A stretch of 64,000 bases of DNA, taken from the NCBI GenBank assembly GCA_050949905.1, contig JBMNGP010000001.1, forward strand, positions 53,055 to 117,054, written 5' to 3'. Source of the DNA: DUML01 sp050949905 (lineage in GTDB: Bacteria > Bacillota > Desulfitobacteriia > Desulfitobacteriales > Syntrophobotulaceae). Both the position numbers and the translations under genes were made by a program. Below are positions 42,453-51,919 of this stretch, one piece after another (positions within the stretch are counted from its first letter, which is position 1; every line of letters begins with the position of its first letter). The notes below the pieces were generated by a model, which searched no databases, was not told the origin of the DNA, and saw nothing but the letters and a program-made list of their open reading frames with translations.

Positions 42453-43388
42453 TCAGACCCTCTTGCCATTATATTCATCCACAAAATAAAGGGGTCGCCG
42501 CTTGGTTTCATTAAAAATGCGGCCGATGTATTCCCCGATAATACCCAGGGAGAGCAGCTGGATTCCCCCTAAGAAGAGGATAATAACCATTAAGGAAGGG
42601 TAGCCTTGTACGGCTTCCCCATAGACTACGGTTTTAAAAATAATGAGCAGCATATAGCAAAAAGCAAAAAGAGAAATTATCGTCCCCAAGAGGCTGGAAA
42701 AACGCAAAGGCACAGTAGTAAAGGAAGTAATCCCTTCAATGGCCAAATCCAAAAGTTTCAGGTAATTCCATTTAGTTTGGCCGGCTGCCCGGGGGTCCCT
42801 GTCGAATAGGATTTCTTTTTTGTTGTAGCCTATCCAATCAAACATGCCTTTGGTATAGCGCTGGGTTTCGCGCAGCTGTTTCAAAGCATTGACACAGCGC
42901 CTGTCAAGCAGGCGAAAGTCGCCGGTATTTTCTTGAATAGGTATTTTGCTGAATTTCTGAAGCATCTTATAAAAAACATTGGCGGTGGATTTCTTCAGCC
43001 AAGTTTCCCCGCGCCGGCTGTTTCTCTTGGCGAAGACATCGTCATAGCCTGCTTCCCAGTATTTAACCATTTCGGGTATCAATTCGGGGGGGTCTTGGAG
43101 GTCGGCATCAATAATCACTACCGCGTCGCCGGTAGCATAGTCTAAGCCGGCAATCATGGCAATCTCCTTCCCATAATTTCTGGAAAGGTCGATATAGGAG
43201 ATCCTGCGGTCTTTTTTCTGCAGGTCTTTAATAATATCCAAGGTTCTGTCCCTGCTGCCGTCGTTTACAAAAAGAATTTCCAAGTCATAATTAGCTAGGT
43301 TTGTTAGAACTTGCTCTAGCCTGACATGGAGCTGCAGAAGGACGTCTTCTTCATTATAAGCAGGTATTAAAATAGTAATCTTTTTCAT
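42453..43388 (-). CDS. GT2 family polyprenyl-phosphate glycosyltransferase (DPM1/GtrB-like)
   Basis: 311 residues from the ATG at 43388 (TTGGTGG upstream). The GT2 domain starts KKITILIPAYNEEDVLLQL, with the DxD-type motif IIDADLQDPPELIPEM near residue 95 and a KWNYLKLLDLAIEGITSF segment leading to two C-terminal membrane helices. These enzymes load a nucleotide sugar onto undecaprenyl phosphate. With GtrA and YfhO downstream it forms a cell-surface glycosylation module. Confidence 0.95.
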   Translation of the reverse strand: MKKITILIPAYNEEDVLLQLHVRLEQVLTNLANYDLEILFVNDGSRDRTLDIIKDLQKKDRRISYIDLSRNYGKEIAMIAGLDYATGDAVVIIDADLQDPPELIPEMVKYWEAGYDDVFAKRNSRRGETWLKKSTANVFYKMLQKFSKIPIQENTGDFRLLDRRCVNALKQLRETQRYTKGMFDWIGYNKKEILFDRDPRAAGQTKWNYLKLLDLAIEGITSFTTVPLRFSSLLGTIISLFAFCYMLLIIFKTVVYGEAVQGYPSLMVIILFLGGIQLLSLGIIGEYIGRIFNETKRRPLYFVDEYNGKRV

Positions 43389-43673
43389 TGATTCCACCAA
43401 TTCTAGTATTTGGCAAAATATTCATGTAATCTATATTGTAAACAGGTCAAAGCAGTAATTATACATACGACCTCAATTTCCTTACGGAGGATCTGGATCT
43501 TCAGAACTGAAACTTGCTCCTGTTTAACAGCCGTGCTAGAGTTATTACATAAGAGGTAAGCAATTATTAGTAATTCGCAGACTAAAAATGAACTTTGCTC
43601 TCTTGAAATTTCAGAGACTAGAAGATAAGAGCAAGCTTATAATTGCTTTATAGTTTTACTGCGGGGGTTGAAG

Positions 43674-44516
43674 ATGAAAAAAATTGGGGAGTTTATCCTG
43701 ATTAACTTAGGCCTTTTTTTAGTAGCGGCGGGAATTGTCCTCTTTAAGATTCCGAACAATTTTGCCACCGGGGGAGTCAGCGGTATTGCCATTATTATTG
43801 ACAAATATTCCACTGCTCCGGTGGGGTTGTTAATGCTGGCTATCAATACTCTATTGGTTATCTTGGGATTTATTTTTTTAGGCCGGGACTTCGGCTCCAA
43901 AACTGTCTATTCCAGTTTTATGTTATCAGGGATGGTCTGGTTATTAGAACATTTAATCGTAATTACTAATCCCTTGACTGGGGATACTTTACTGGAATTG
44001 ATCTTTGCCATTATGCTGCCGGCTATTGGCTCAGGTATTGTTTTTAACTGTAATGCTTCTACCGGCGGAACAGATATCGTGGCCAAAATCTTAAGTAAAT
44101 ATACGGCAATTAATATTGGTAAAACCTTATTTATTGCTGATTTTGGCATTGCCTTAACAGCCCTCTTCGTCTTTGGGGTGAGAACAGGTCTTTATTCTAT
44201 CCTGGGACTGATTTTGAAAGCCTTTATTGTTGATTTGGTTATCGAAGGCTTAAATATCAGCAAGCAGTTTGTGATCGTCAGCGATAAATCAGCGGAGATC
44301 CAAGAATTCATTGTCAAAGAACTAAAAAGAGGTGCTACTGTGCATAAGGCTTACGGGGCCTTCTCCCATGACGAAAAAGAGGTTATCACAGCGATCATGA
44401 GCCGGCGGCAGGCTGTTCGGCTGCGGCGGTTTATCAGGGAAATAGACAAAAAAGCCTTTATCGCTATAACCAACTCTTCGGAGATTATAGGTAAAGGCTT
44501 TCGCAATGTGCAGTAA
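43674..44516 (+). CDS. YitT family membrane protein (DUF161 plus DUF2179)
   Basis: 280 residues from the ATG at 43674 (GCGGGGG upstream). Five or so membrane helices form the first 190 residues (IGEFILINLGLFLVAAGIVL, FATGGVSGIAIIIDKYS, NCNASTGGTDIVAK), then a C-terminal soluble DUF2179 domain (FIVKELKRGATVHKAYGAFS, AVRLRRFIREIDKKAFIAI). Function unknown, with a suggested transport role. Monocistronic; the second copy of the ~80-bp repeat begins 15 bases after its stop. Confidence 0.93.
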   Translation: MKKIGEFILINLGLFLVAAGIVLFKIPNNFATGGVSGIAIIIDKYSTAPVGLLMLAINTLLVILGFIFLGRDFGSKTVYSSFMLSGMVWLLEHLIVITNPLTGDTLLELIFAIMLPAIGSGIVFNCNASTGGTDIVAKILSKYTAINIGKTLFIADFGIALTALFVFGVRTGLYSILGLILKAFIVDLVIEGLNISKQFVIVSDKSAEIQEFIVKELKRGATVHKAYGAFSHDEKEVITAIMSRRQAVRLRRFIREIDKKAFIAITNSSEIIGKGFRNVQ

Positions 44517-44530
44517 ATTTAACTTATATT

Positions 44531-44610
44531 TTTTGCATTACTTAGCGAACCGTTAAAGCAGAGAAGCGTCGTGAGCGCAGCTGGTATAGCGTTAAACTGC
44601 ATCGTGGTTC
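44531..44610. repeat. Dispersed ~80-bp repeat, copy 2
   Basis: Nearly identical to 5312-5391 and in the same orientation, immediately downstream of the YitT gene. After it a small CGGGTAgagTACCCG hairpin (~44618-44632) follows that copy 1 lacks. Confidence 0.7.
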
Positions 44611-44713
44611 ACATCGGGTAGAGTACCCGGAGGTTCAGGTGCAGTAGCTGTAGCAGCAAGTAAACAGCTTTATACTACAATACGACAGGGGAATTAGTTA
44701 TTATTGTGAGCTG

Positions 44714-45544
44714 TTACAGGATTCTCTTAGCACCCAGGTATTTGGGCTGCCAGTAAGATGTGAAGGAACTGATGGTCACACCTTTGGAAGATGAAGCGTG
44801 GATGAATTGCCCATTGCCGATATACATGCCCACATGGTCGGTAATCTTGTCACCGTCTAAGGAGAAGAAGACCAGATCAGCCGGCTGCAGATTGGCAAAA
44901 GCTACGGCCGTCCCGGTATTGAACTGATCCCGGGAAACCCGGGGCAGAGTTATACCGTGCCGGGCATAGACATATTTGACAAAACCCGAGCAGTCAAAGC
45001 CTTGAGGGGTTGCCCCACCCCAAAGATATTTAACTCCAAGATATTGTTTGGCAGTATTCACCAAGGCTGAAGCCTTGCTATTTGCTGTGCTCTTAGGAGT
45101 GCTGTTGGCAGGAGGACTTGGAGCCGGGTTTGAACTGCTGCGGGAAGTGCTTGGTTCGGCGGCGGCTCTGGAGGCAGTTTTGGGTTTGGCAGAAGAAACA
45201 GCGACTGATTGAGCCTTTTTACTTGGTGCGGCTTTAACTGCATTGCTGTTAGCCGGCTTGGACGCTGCCGCTAAAGCGGCTTGTTCCTTTTGCTTTTTTT
45301 CCTGCTCCTTTTTTTCTTGTGCCCTCTTTTTTTCCTCTGCTTTTGCTTTTTGCTCTTCGGCTATCCTTGACATTTCTTGCTCAGAAGGGTTTTGTTGGGC
45401 ATTAAGAACCCTCAGGTTCTCTTCAGCAGTAATTTCACCGGCAAAAAGGGGCTTGTCGGATGCCGGCAGGGGATTGGCCAGACTTACAGTTAAGGTGATC
45501 CCCAGCAGAAGGGGTACGATAGTATAGTATAAACGCTTAATAAT
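44714..45544 (-). CDS. NlpC/P60 family peptidoglycan endopeptidase with apparent ATT start
   Basis: About 276 residues if translation starts at the ATT at 45544 (or 45541). In frame ahead of the first ATG (45373) lies a textbook signal peptide (KRLYYTIVPLLLGITLTVSL, then ANPLPASD). No ATG, GTG or TTG exists upstream of it before a TAG, and AAAGGA (45556-45551) sits six bases before the ATT. The middle is a Lys/Glu coiled coil, then an Ala/Pro/Ser-rich linker. The NlpC/P60 domain fills the last ~110 residues: catalytic Cys in GFDCSGFVKYVY, His in ITDHVGMYIG and HASSSKG. It cuts gamma-D-Glu-meso-diaminopimelate links. Confidence 0.85.
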   Translation of the reverse strand: MIKRLYYTIVPLLLGITLTVSLANPLPASDKPLFAGEITAEENLRVLNAQQNPSEQEMSRIAEEQKAKAEEKKRAQEKKEQEKKQKEQAALAAASKPANSNAVKAAPSKKAQSVAVSSAKPKTASRAAAEPSTSRSSSNPAPSPPANSTPKSTANSKASALVNTAKQYLGVKYLWGGATPQGFDCSGFVKYVYARHGITLPRVSRDQFNTGTAVAFANLQPADLVFFSLDGDKITDHVGMYIGNGQFIHASSSKGVTISSFTSYWQPKYLGAKRIL

Positions 45545-45922
45545 AGCACGTCCTTTCTTTGAGGTATGCTCCTAAGAGCCAAACAAGATGTCTCCAGTAT
45601 AAGTGAGCATTTTCACAGTTTCCTTGCAAAAATCCTGGTTAGATTGAAGAAAAAATCCAGATCCTAACCTTTTTTTGGCCTGAGTGGATTGATTTTTCAG
45701 AAATACTCTTAAATTCGGCCTAATTCCTAACAAGTAGGCTAAAAAAGTGTTAGAATGGTATAAATTACATAAAAGTTTGCGAAAAAAATATTTAGAGCTT
45801 AAGTAAGTTTTACGAGCCTATTTTTGACAGGAAAATAAGGAATTAGTCACTTTGGCTCCATTAAATGCTTGATGGTTTTTCTGGTATATACTTAATATAT
45901 TTCTTGCTATTTGGGAGGTATT
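45545..45922. other. Divergent intergenic region
   Basis: 378 bases between the NlpC/P60 and DUF1294 genes. GGTTAG (45637-45642) pairs with CTAACC (45664-45669), followed by seven Ts on the plus strand, where no plus-strand gene precedes it. The region does not match the c-di-AMP (ydaO) riboswitch that often controls cell-wall hydrolases. No other feature is supported. Confidence 0.4.
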
Positions 45923-46195
45923 ATGGCTGATAATTATTTCTACTTTTTGCTCCTGGCCGTCAATCTAGCCGGTTTTATAATGACCTGGTCGGATAAAAAT
46001 AAAGCCAGGCGGAGGCGCCGGCGTATTCCGGAAAGGAATTTTTTTTTACTGGGTTTGTGCGGAGGAGCTTTCGGGATATATTTAGGTATGAGGCTCTTTA
46101 GGCATAAAACGCAGCATTGGCGATTTGTTTATGGGATACCGCTTTTGTTTTTGCTTAATCTTGCGGTAATATATGTAGTGTTTTATCGACTATAA
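45923..46195 (+). CDS. DUF1294 family small membrane protein
   Basis: 90 residues from the ATG at 45923 with TTGGGAGG upstream. Three or so hydrophobic helices, with the family features MTWSDKNKARRRRRRIPERN near residue 20 and GGAFGIYLGMRLFRHKTQH near 45. Function unknown. Confidence 0.88.
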   Translation: MADNYFYFLLLAVNLAGFIMTWSDKNKARRRRRRIPERNFFLLGLCGGAFGIYLGMRLFRHKTQHWRFVYGIPLLFLLNLAVIYVVFYRL

Positions 46196-46328
46196 TTAAA
46201 AAGAACCGCCCCCAAGACTTTATGGTCGGCGATCAAAAGAAAAAGTGGTATCCTGCTGGAGTCCATTACCTTTAAGTGGAGTGGAACTTTTTGGGAACTA
46301 GAGTGGAATGTGTTAGGAGGTCGCTCGT

Positions 46329-47120
46329 ATGGAAAATACTCTCCTCCAACTCTTTGTTTTAACAGTAATAATTCATTTAATTGATACTTTAGCCTATTCT
46401 GTCCGGCTGAACTCGGTAAAAAGCGGGCAGGTAGCACTTTCTTTTTCTCTTTTTAATGTTTTTGTCCTGGTTTCCAGAACGGCCAATACTTTTCAGGCTC
46501 CCCTCATTGGGAGTATTATCGGCTTAAGTATAGCCCAAGGCCTTGATCCTATCCTGGATATGCGCAAAATAATTCTGGCCGCTACCGTAGGGACTTTTTC
46601 CGGGGTTATTCTTATCCCTACATTCCTGCGGATTTTTGAAGCTGCCGTTCGGAAAATGGAAATCACGGGTTCCGTTCCTACGCTCGTCGTGGAAGCCCTG
46701 CATCTTAATAACATTAAAAGGATGGTTAAGAAAGCTGCCCGGCCATCGAAATCCATGCTCCAGAGGCTGAGGTACAGGGAGATTCCTAAGAGGCTCCTGC
46801 TTATTAACGCGCTGGTAACCGGGATCTATACCATCGGAGTCTTAGCGGCTAATTACTCGGCCATTTTCGTAGCTGAAGAATACCGGCTGGCAGCGGCCGC
46901 TTCCTCCGGGATGATTAACGGAATAGCTGCTATATTATTGACTCTCTTTATTGACCCTAAGGCAGCGATCATTACCGACCAGGCTTTAAGAGGCAAGAGA
47001 CCCTATGAAGATGTCAAGGCTTTGGTGGTTCTGCTCATTGCTACCAAGATAATCGGCACTTTGCTGGGGCAGGTTTTCTTTCTACCGGCCGCAAAACTAA
47101 TCGCAGCTTTCTATCAATAA
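46329..47120 (+). CDS. amj: Amj-type lipid II flippase
   Basis: 263 residues with about seven membrane helices. Family features: LLQLFVLTVIIHLIDTLAYS near the N-terminus, SVRLNSVKSGQVALSFSLFN, and an internal loop with RLRYREIPKRLLLINALVTG. Amj (YdaH) is an alternate lipid II flippase in Bacillus, able to replace MurJ. TTAGGAGG lies upstream of the ATG. It is a single gene. Confidence 0.9.
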   Translation: MENTLLQLFVLTVIIHLIDTLAYSVRLNSVKSGQVALSFSLFNVFVLVSRTANTFQAPLIGSIIGLSIAQGLDPILDMRKIILAATVGTFSGVILIPTFLRIFEAAVRKMEITGSVPTLVVEALHLNNIKRMVKKAARPSKSMLQRLRYREIPKRLLLINALVTGIYTIGVLAANYSAIFVAEEYRLAAAASSGMINGIAAILLTLFIDPKAAIITDQALRGKRPYEDVKALVVLLIATKIIGTLLGQVFFLPAAKLIAAFYQ

Positions 47121-47292
47121 GCTTATTCAAGAAGCTTCATTTTACTCAGAATATGACATGTTTTTCAGAATAATATTGTCTAGATAGATTTGTTCAACTT
47201 AGATAGACAAAAGAAGAGAAGCTCAGAGAATAAAAAAAATGAATAGAAGATAAAAGAATAAAAGAATAAGAGAAAGGACAGTTTTAAGTCAT

Positions 47293-48276
47293 ATGCTTTA
47301 TATCCGCAATACTTCGCTTGATCCGCATTACAACCTGGCTTTGGAAGAATATGTTTTAAAGAATCTTGACCGAGGGGAAAGCTACCTATTGCTCTGGCAA
47401 AATGAACCCTCGGTTATTATTGGCCGTTTTCAAAATACACTGACCGAAATAAACTCGGATTATGTTAAGGAAAATTCCATTCATGTTGTCCGGAGAATTA
47501 CCGGTGGGGGAGCAGTTTATCATGACTTGGGAAATCTAAATTTTTCTTTTATTGTCCCGGATAAGCAAAAAACCATTGATTTTCGGAAATTTACCGAACC
47601 GGTGGTTAAAGCCTTAACCCAGATGGGTATCCGGGCGGAACTCAGCGGGCGCAATGACCTTACCATTGACAATAAGAAGTTTTCAGGCAATGCCCAGTAT
47701 CATTATCGGGACAGAACCCTGCATCACGGCACCATTCTCTATAGTTCCCGTTTGGAGGATGTGCAGAAAGCCTTGCAGGTTAAACCCCAGAAGATTGAAT
47801 CCAAAGGCTTAAAATCCGTGCGCAGTAGGGTGACCAATATTGTGGATTATTTAGAGCAGAAGCTGCCTCTGGCTGAATTCCGGGAGCTGCTATTGCACTA
47901 TCTTTTTGAGGGAGAGCCTATCCGGGAATATAAGCTTACGGAAGATGACTTAAGCAAGGTTCGTGAACTGATGGAAAATAAATATCTTACCTGGGAGTGG
48001 AATTATGGCCATTCCCCATCCTTTAATCTGACCCGCAGCGGGCACTTCCCCTGGGGAGGAATCGAAGTAGGCTTAAATGTTACCAAAGGGCTTATTCAAG
48101 ACTGTAAGATATACGGCGATTTTTTCAGCAACGAAGATATAGATGAACTGGCGCAAAGCCTGCAGGGGGTAAAATACCGGGAGGAGGATCTCAAAGCGGC
48201 TTTAGATCAGGTTGATTTAGTGAAGTACCTGGGACTCTTAACTAAGGATGAATTCCTTAAACTTTTGCTCAGCTAA
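47293..48276 (+). CDS. lplA: Lipoate--protein ligase
   Basis: 327 residues. LplA motifs: NLALEEYVLKN, the lipoate-binding RRITGGGAVYHDLGNLNFSF, SGNAQYHYRDRTLHHGTILY and KSVRSRVTNI; the C-terminal accessory domain follows (~250-327). It activates and transfers free lipoate to E2/H-protein. The upstream region is purine-rich. No gcv or pdh gene is in the window. Confidence 0.95.
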   Translation: MLYIRNTSLDPHYNLALEEYVLKNLDRGESYLLLWQNEPSVIIGRFQNTLTEINSDYVKENSIHVVRRITGGGAVYHDLGNLNFSFIVPDKQKTIDFRKFTEPVVKALTQMGIRAELSGRNDLTIDNKKFSGNAQYHYRDRTLHHGTILYSSRLEDVQKALQVKPQKIESKGLKSVRSRVTNIVDYLEQKLPLAEFRELLLHYLFEGEPIREYKLTEDDLSKVRELMENKYLTWEWNYGHSPSFNLTRSGHFPWGGIEVGLNVTKGLIQDCKIYGDFFSNEDIDELAQSLQGVKYREEDLKAALDQVDLVKYLGLLTKDEFLKLLLS

Positions 48277-48332
48277 CTGAAAGAGTCTAAGTTTTGCGGT
48301 AGCCCTTTCCACTTGTGATCCGGAGAGGAATT

Positions 48333-49094
48333 TTACTGGGCTGCCACCCGGTTAACCAGGGAGCCAATTTGTTCAATTTTCACTTCGATAGTGTCGCCAA
48401 CCTGCATAGGCCCTACGCCTGCGGGGGTTCCGGTCATGATTATATCCCCTGGAAAGAGAGTCATTACTTTGGATATAAAACTTACCAGATAAGGGACGCT
48501 AAAGATCAGGCTGGAAGTGCGTCCGTCCTGTTTTAACTCCCCGTTTAAGAAGGATTGAACACCAAGATCGGCGGGATCGAGCCCGGTAACAATGGCAGGC
48601 CCCAAAGGGAGAAAAGTGTCAAAACCCTTGCAGATTGTCCATTGGCCGTCTTTTTTTTGCAAATCTCTGGCGGTAACATCATTCCCGGCCGTGTAGCCGA
48701 AAACATAATCCAGGGCATCTTTTTCAGGGACATTATGAGCCTTTCGGCCGATGACAACGACTAATTCCGCTTCATAATCCAGCTGGCGGACATTAGGCCA
48801 ATAGATTATATCATCGCTCAGAGCGATGATACTGCTGGGGGGTTTTAAAAAAAGGATAGGTTCCTCGGGTACTTTCATGGTTAGTTCGGAAGCGTGCTTC
48901 CGGTAATTGAGGCCGACGCAGACTGCTTTGCTGGGCTGGCAGGGAGCCAGGAGCTTGACCTCCCCCCTCTTAAATTTTTGGCCTGTTTCCTGGTAGTGGC
49001 CAAAGATATCGCCCTCTAAGGCCAGGATTTCTTCTCCCTTAAGCAGGCCGTAGGCAATCCGAGCTCCGGTTTGGAATCTGACAAAATGCTTCAT
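48333..49094 (-). CDS. Fumarylacetoacetate hydrolase family protein
   Basis: 253 residues from the ATG at 49094 (GAGGTG seven bases before). The FAH fold is clear: CVGLNYRKHASEL, LDYEAELVVVIGRKAHNVPE, then NDVTARDLQKKDGQW and GDIIMTGTPAGVGPM near the C-terminus. Metal ligands (Glu/Glu/Asp type) are in the conserved loops. Members hydrolyse or decarboxylate acylpyruvates such as oxaloacetate; the substrate is not determined. Confidence 0.92.
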   Translation of the reverse strand: MKHFVRFQTGARIAYGLLKGEEILALEGDIFGHYQETGQKFKRGEVKLLAPCQPSKAVCVGLNYRKHASELTMKVPEEPILFLKPPSSIIALSDDIIYWPNVRQLDYEAELVVVIGRKAHNVPEKDALDYVFGYTAGNDVTARDLQKKDGQWTICKGFDTFLPLGPAIVTGLDPADLGVQSFLNGELKQDGRTSSLIFSVPYLVSFISKVMTLFPGDIIMTGTPAGVGPMQVGDTIEVKIEQIGSLVNRVAAQ

Positions 49095-49408
49095 ACTTGG
49101 CACCTCTTTTGGTTATCTGTTTTTATACTGCATCACTATTCAACTTAAATAAGCAAAATCCTTCTCTATAAACTGCTCAGGATGTCAAATAAATATGTTG
49201 AGTCGCAGAAAAGCGCTAATATTTCTTAAGGGAAAAATTTACTATAGAAACTATTTAGCTTTATATATTTCCCAAAGATGATAGAATATAATATAGCACT
49301 AATGTCCTTTTAAGATTTCTTCTAAAATATATATGAAAATAAAATTTATTAATAGTAATAGAAAGAGAGGAAATAAGCAGCTCTTGGGATGCAGTTCGCC
49401 ATGAGAGA
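49095..49408. other. Divergent intergenic region
   Basis: 313 bases between the FAH-family gene and the MFS gene. A/T-rich; I see no reliable promoter pair, hairpin, repeat or ORF. Confidence 0.35.
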
Positions 49409-50659
49409 ATGCTTTCAACAGTAGAAAAGATGATAGTTTACAGACTAAAAGAAAATTTCCGGGATAGGTTTCCCGCTTTGACCATTAGGAATTACCAATT
49501 GTTTTGGGGCGGCCAGCTTATCTCCCTTATCGGCACCTGGATGCAAAATATCGGTCAGGCCTGGCTGGTTCTGCAATTAACTGATTCCGCTTTTAAGCTG
49601 GGCGTTGTCAATGCCCTGCAATTTTTACCGTTGACCTTTTTTTCTTTATTCATCGGCCCGGTCGTGGATCGCTTTCCCAAAAGGAAGCTAATTATCTTTA
49701 CGCAGAGTTGTCTTATGCTGCTGGCCTTAGTTTTAGCAACTTTAACTTATTTCGAGGTTATTGAGTACTGGCACATTCTAATCTTAGCCTTAGGTTTAGG
49801 CTTTGTTAATACCTTGGATATGCCCGCCCGCCAGTCCTTTGTCATTGAGCTGGTCGGTAAGCAAAGCCTGATGAATGCCATTGCTCTTAACTCAGCGGTT
49901 TTTAACCTTGGCCGAGTGGTTGGCCCGGCAGTAGCGGGAATCTTAATCGGTGTCCTGGGGATGGCTGTTTGTTTTTATCTTAATGCTTTAAGCTTTTGTG
50001 CGGTGCTTGTGGGGCTTTTTTTAATCAATGTGCCTAACTATGTTCCGGAACGGGAAAAGAAGGATTTGCTGGCTGAGGTTAAGGAAGGGCTGTGCTATAT
50101 TAGGGGGAAAAAGATGATTCTTTTCCCGCTGCTACTGCTGGCGGTAATCAGCACCTTCACCATGAATTTCAATGTTCTGGTGCCGGCTTTTGCCAAAGAA
50201 GGCCTTGACCAGGATGCCCTTGGCTATGGGCTATTAATGACGTCGATGGGGATAGGTTCTTTTCTGGGAGCCTTGACTTTGGCGGCAAATAGCAAAAAAG
50301 GCCCTCGCCTAAAGGTTCTCTTTGGGGCAGCTTTTTCCCTATCCTTTTTCATGAGCATTTTAGGTTTCCAGAGCAATTATTATCTGGCTTGCCTGATTAT
50401 GTTCATAGTTGGTTTCTCGGCTATGACTTTTACCGCTTCCGTCAATTCCACCGTCCAGCTTAATTCGGCCAATGTCATGCGCGGCAGGGTTATGAGTGTC
50501 TATTCCTGGGTCTTCGGCGGCATGATGCCTTTAGGAAGTATTTTTGCCGGGCAGATCACCGAGCTTCTGGGTGCTCATTTGGGGGTTACAAGCTGCGGTT
50601 TAATTGGCCTGTGTGCCGTAGCTATAATATTTAAATTTTTTAAGAGGGTTAAGGAATAA
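49409..50659 (+). CDS. MFS transporter (EntS/YxaM-like, TMR_MFS_3 type)
   Basis: 416 residues with 12 predicted helices. The MFS signature between helices 2 and 3 is FIGPVVDRFPKRKLIIF, and the start has FWGGQLISLIGTWMQNIGQA, the pattern of the drug/siderophore exporters related to EntS. A cargo cannot be named. No strong Shine-Dalgarno is evident before the ATG at 49409. Confidence 0.9.
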   Translation: MLSTVEKMIVYRLKENFRDRFPALTIRNYQLFWGGQLISLIGTWMQNIGQAWLVLQLTDSAFKLGVVNALQFLPLTFFSLFIGPVVDRFPKRKLIIFTQSCLMLLALVLATLTYFEVIEYWHILILALGLGFVNTLDMPARQSFVIELVGKQSLMNAIALNSAVFNLGRVVGPAVAGILIGVLGMAVCFYLNALSFCAVLVGLFLINVPNYVPEREKKDLLAEVKEGLCYIRGKKMILFPLLLLAVISTFTMNFNVLVPAFAKEGLDQDALGYGLLMTSMGIGSFLGALTLAANSKKGPRLKVLFGAAFSLSFFMSILGFQSNYYLACLIMFIVGFSAMTFTASVNSTVQLNSANVMRGRVMSVYSWVFGGMMPLGSIFAGQITELLGAHLGVTSCGLIGLCAVAIIFKFFKRVKE

Positions 50660-50789
50660 TGCAGATTATTATTGAATAGGGGTTATCTATGAACAACAGT
50701 TACTGCTGCCAGGTTTTTTACCATTCCAGCAAGTAATGAATATATGAATATATGTTCATAAGTGATAAAGGTGAAAAAAGCAAAAGCAA

Positions 50790-50837
50790 GAACCTATTTA
50801 AGCGGCGGTAATGAATTATCGCCGGCCAAATAGGTTC
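50790..50837. terminator. Bidirectional terminator between MFS and threonine aldolase
   Basis: GAACCTATTT (50790-50799) pairs with AAATAGGTTC (50828-50837), with an inner CGGCG/CGCCG stem; it can serve both convergent genes. Confidence 0.65.
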
Positions 50838-50878
50838 TTCTAATAATGTCTTAAGCCTTTTTGCTTCTTAGATAAGCT

Positions 50879-51919
50879 TTAAGAAGCCGGTTGGAGAATC
50901 TTCCGCATACAATCTGCCACATAGAGGACATCATCCCTGGAAACCCAATAGTTCGTGACAAAACGCATCAGGCCGTTTTCAGCCCCGTTGATCTTGATCC
51001 CTTTTTTAGCTAGCTCGGTTACCAGCTTTGCCGGCTCATAGCCGGTGCCGCTCATGTCGAAGAAGACCATGTTAATTTGGATATCTTCAGTAAAGACCTT
51101 AATACCGGGGATTTCCGCCAGTTTTTCTCCCAGGAGGCGCGCATTGGCGTGATCTTCCGGGAGACGCAGCCGCATTTGTTCCAGGGCAACAAGCCCGGCC
51201 GCGGCCATGATGCCTGCTTGGCGCAGGCCTCCGCCCATTAGTTTGCGCTTTTTGCGGGCTTGGGCAATAAATTCCTTGCTGCCGGCGAGCATAGAGCCAA
51301 ACGGGGCACAAAGTCCTTTGGAGAGGCAAAACATCACGGAATCACAGTACTGGGTTATGGCCGGAGCCTCTACCCCTAAGGAAGCGGCAGCATTAAAAAG
51401 CCGGGCACCGTCCAGATGAATCGGGACATGGCGCTCCTTGGCGATAGCGGAGATTTCCCGCATATTCTCCAAGGGGATAACTCTGCCGTTGGAATGGGCA
51501 TTTTCCAAACAGATCAGGCTTGTCTGGGGATAATGGATATCCTCTTTTGCCGACCTTATCCGGGCGGCAATCTCCCGAGGGTTAAGGACCCCTTTGCAGC
51601 CGGCTAAAGGCCTTAAGTTTACGCCGGCAATCACCGCCGGGGCACCTACCTCATGGACTACAATATGGCAGTCCTCCCCTAAGATCACTTCATCCCCCCG
51701 CCGGCAATGGGTAAAAATAGCGAGCTGATTGCCGAAAGTACCGCTGGGCACGAGGAGAGCAGCTTCTTTGCCGGTAAGCTCAGCGGCATATTTTTCTAGC
51801 TTCAGGACAGTTGGGTCATCACCATAGACATCATCACCCACTTCAGCCGTGTACATGGCATCTCTCATTTCCTGGGTAGGGACGGTTACGGTATCACTGC
51901 GCAAATCTATGTAGCTCAT
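50879..51919 (-). CDS. ltaE: Low-specificity L-threonine aldolase
   Basis: 346 residues from the ATG at 51919 (GGAAAGAGAAGC upstream), the normal length. LRSDTVTVPTQEMRDAMYTA opens the protein, and the PLP Lys lies in FCLSKGLCAPFGSMLAG near residue 200; GDDVYGDDPT and HLDGARLFNAA are family motifs. It splits threonine or allo-threonine to glycine and acetaldehyde. Single gene. Confidence 0.95.
   Translation of the reverse strand: MSYIDLRSDTVTVPTQEMRDAMYTAEVGDDVYGDDPTVLKLEKYAAELTGKEAALLVPSGTFGNQLAIFTHCRRGDEVILGEDCHIVVHEVGAPAVIAGVNLRPLAGCKGVLNPREIAARIRSAKEDIHYPQTSLICLENAHSNGRVIPLENMREISAIAKERHVPIHLDGARLFNAAASLGVEAPAITQYCDSVMFCLSKGLCAPFGSMLAGSKEFIAQARKKRKLMGGGLRQAGIMAAAGLVALEQMRLRLPEDHANARLLGEKLAEIPGIKVFTEDIQINMVFFDMSGTGYEPAKLVTELAKKGIKINGAENGLMRFVTNYWVSRDDVLYVADCMRKILQPAS

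Noticed and set aside
45545..45900. Search for a ydaO (c-di-AMP) riboswitch before the NlpC/P60 gene
   Set aside because: Conserved blocks of that riboswitch are not present.
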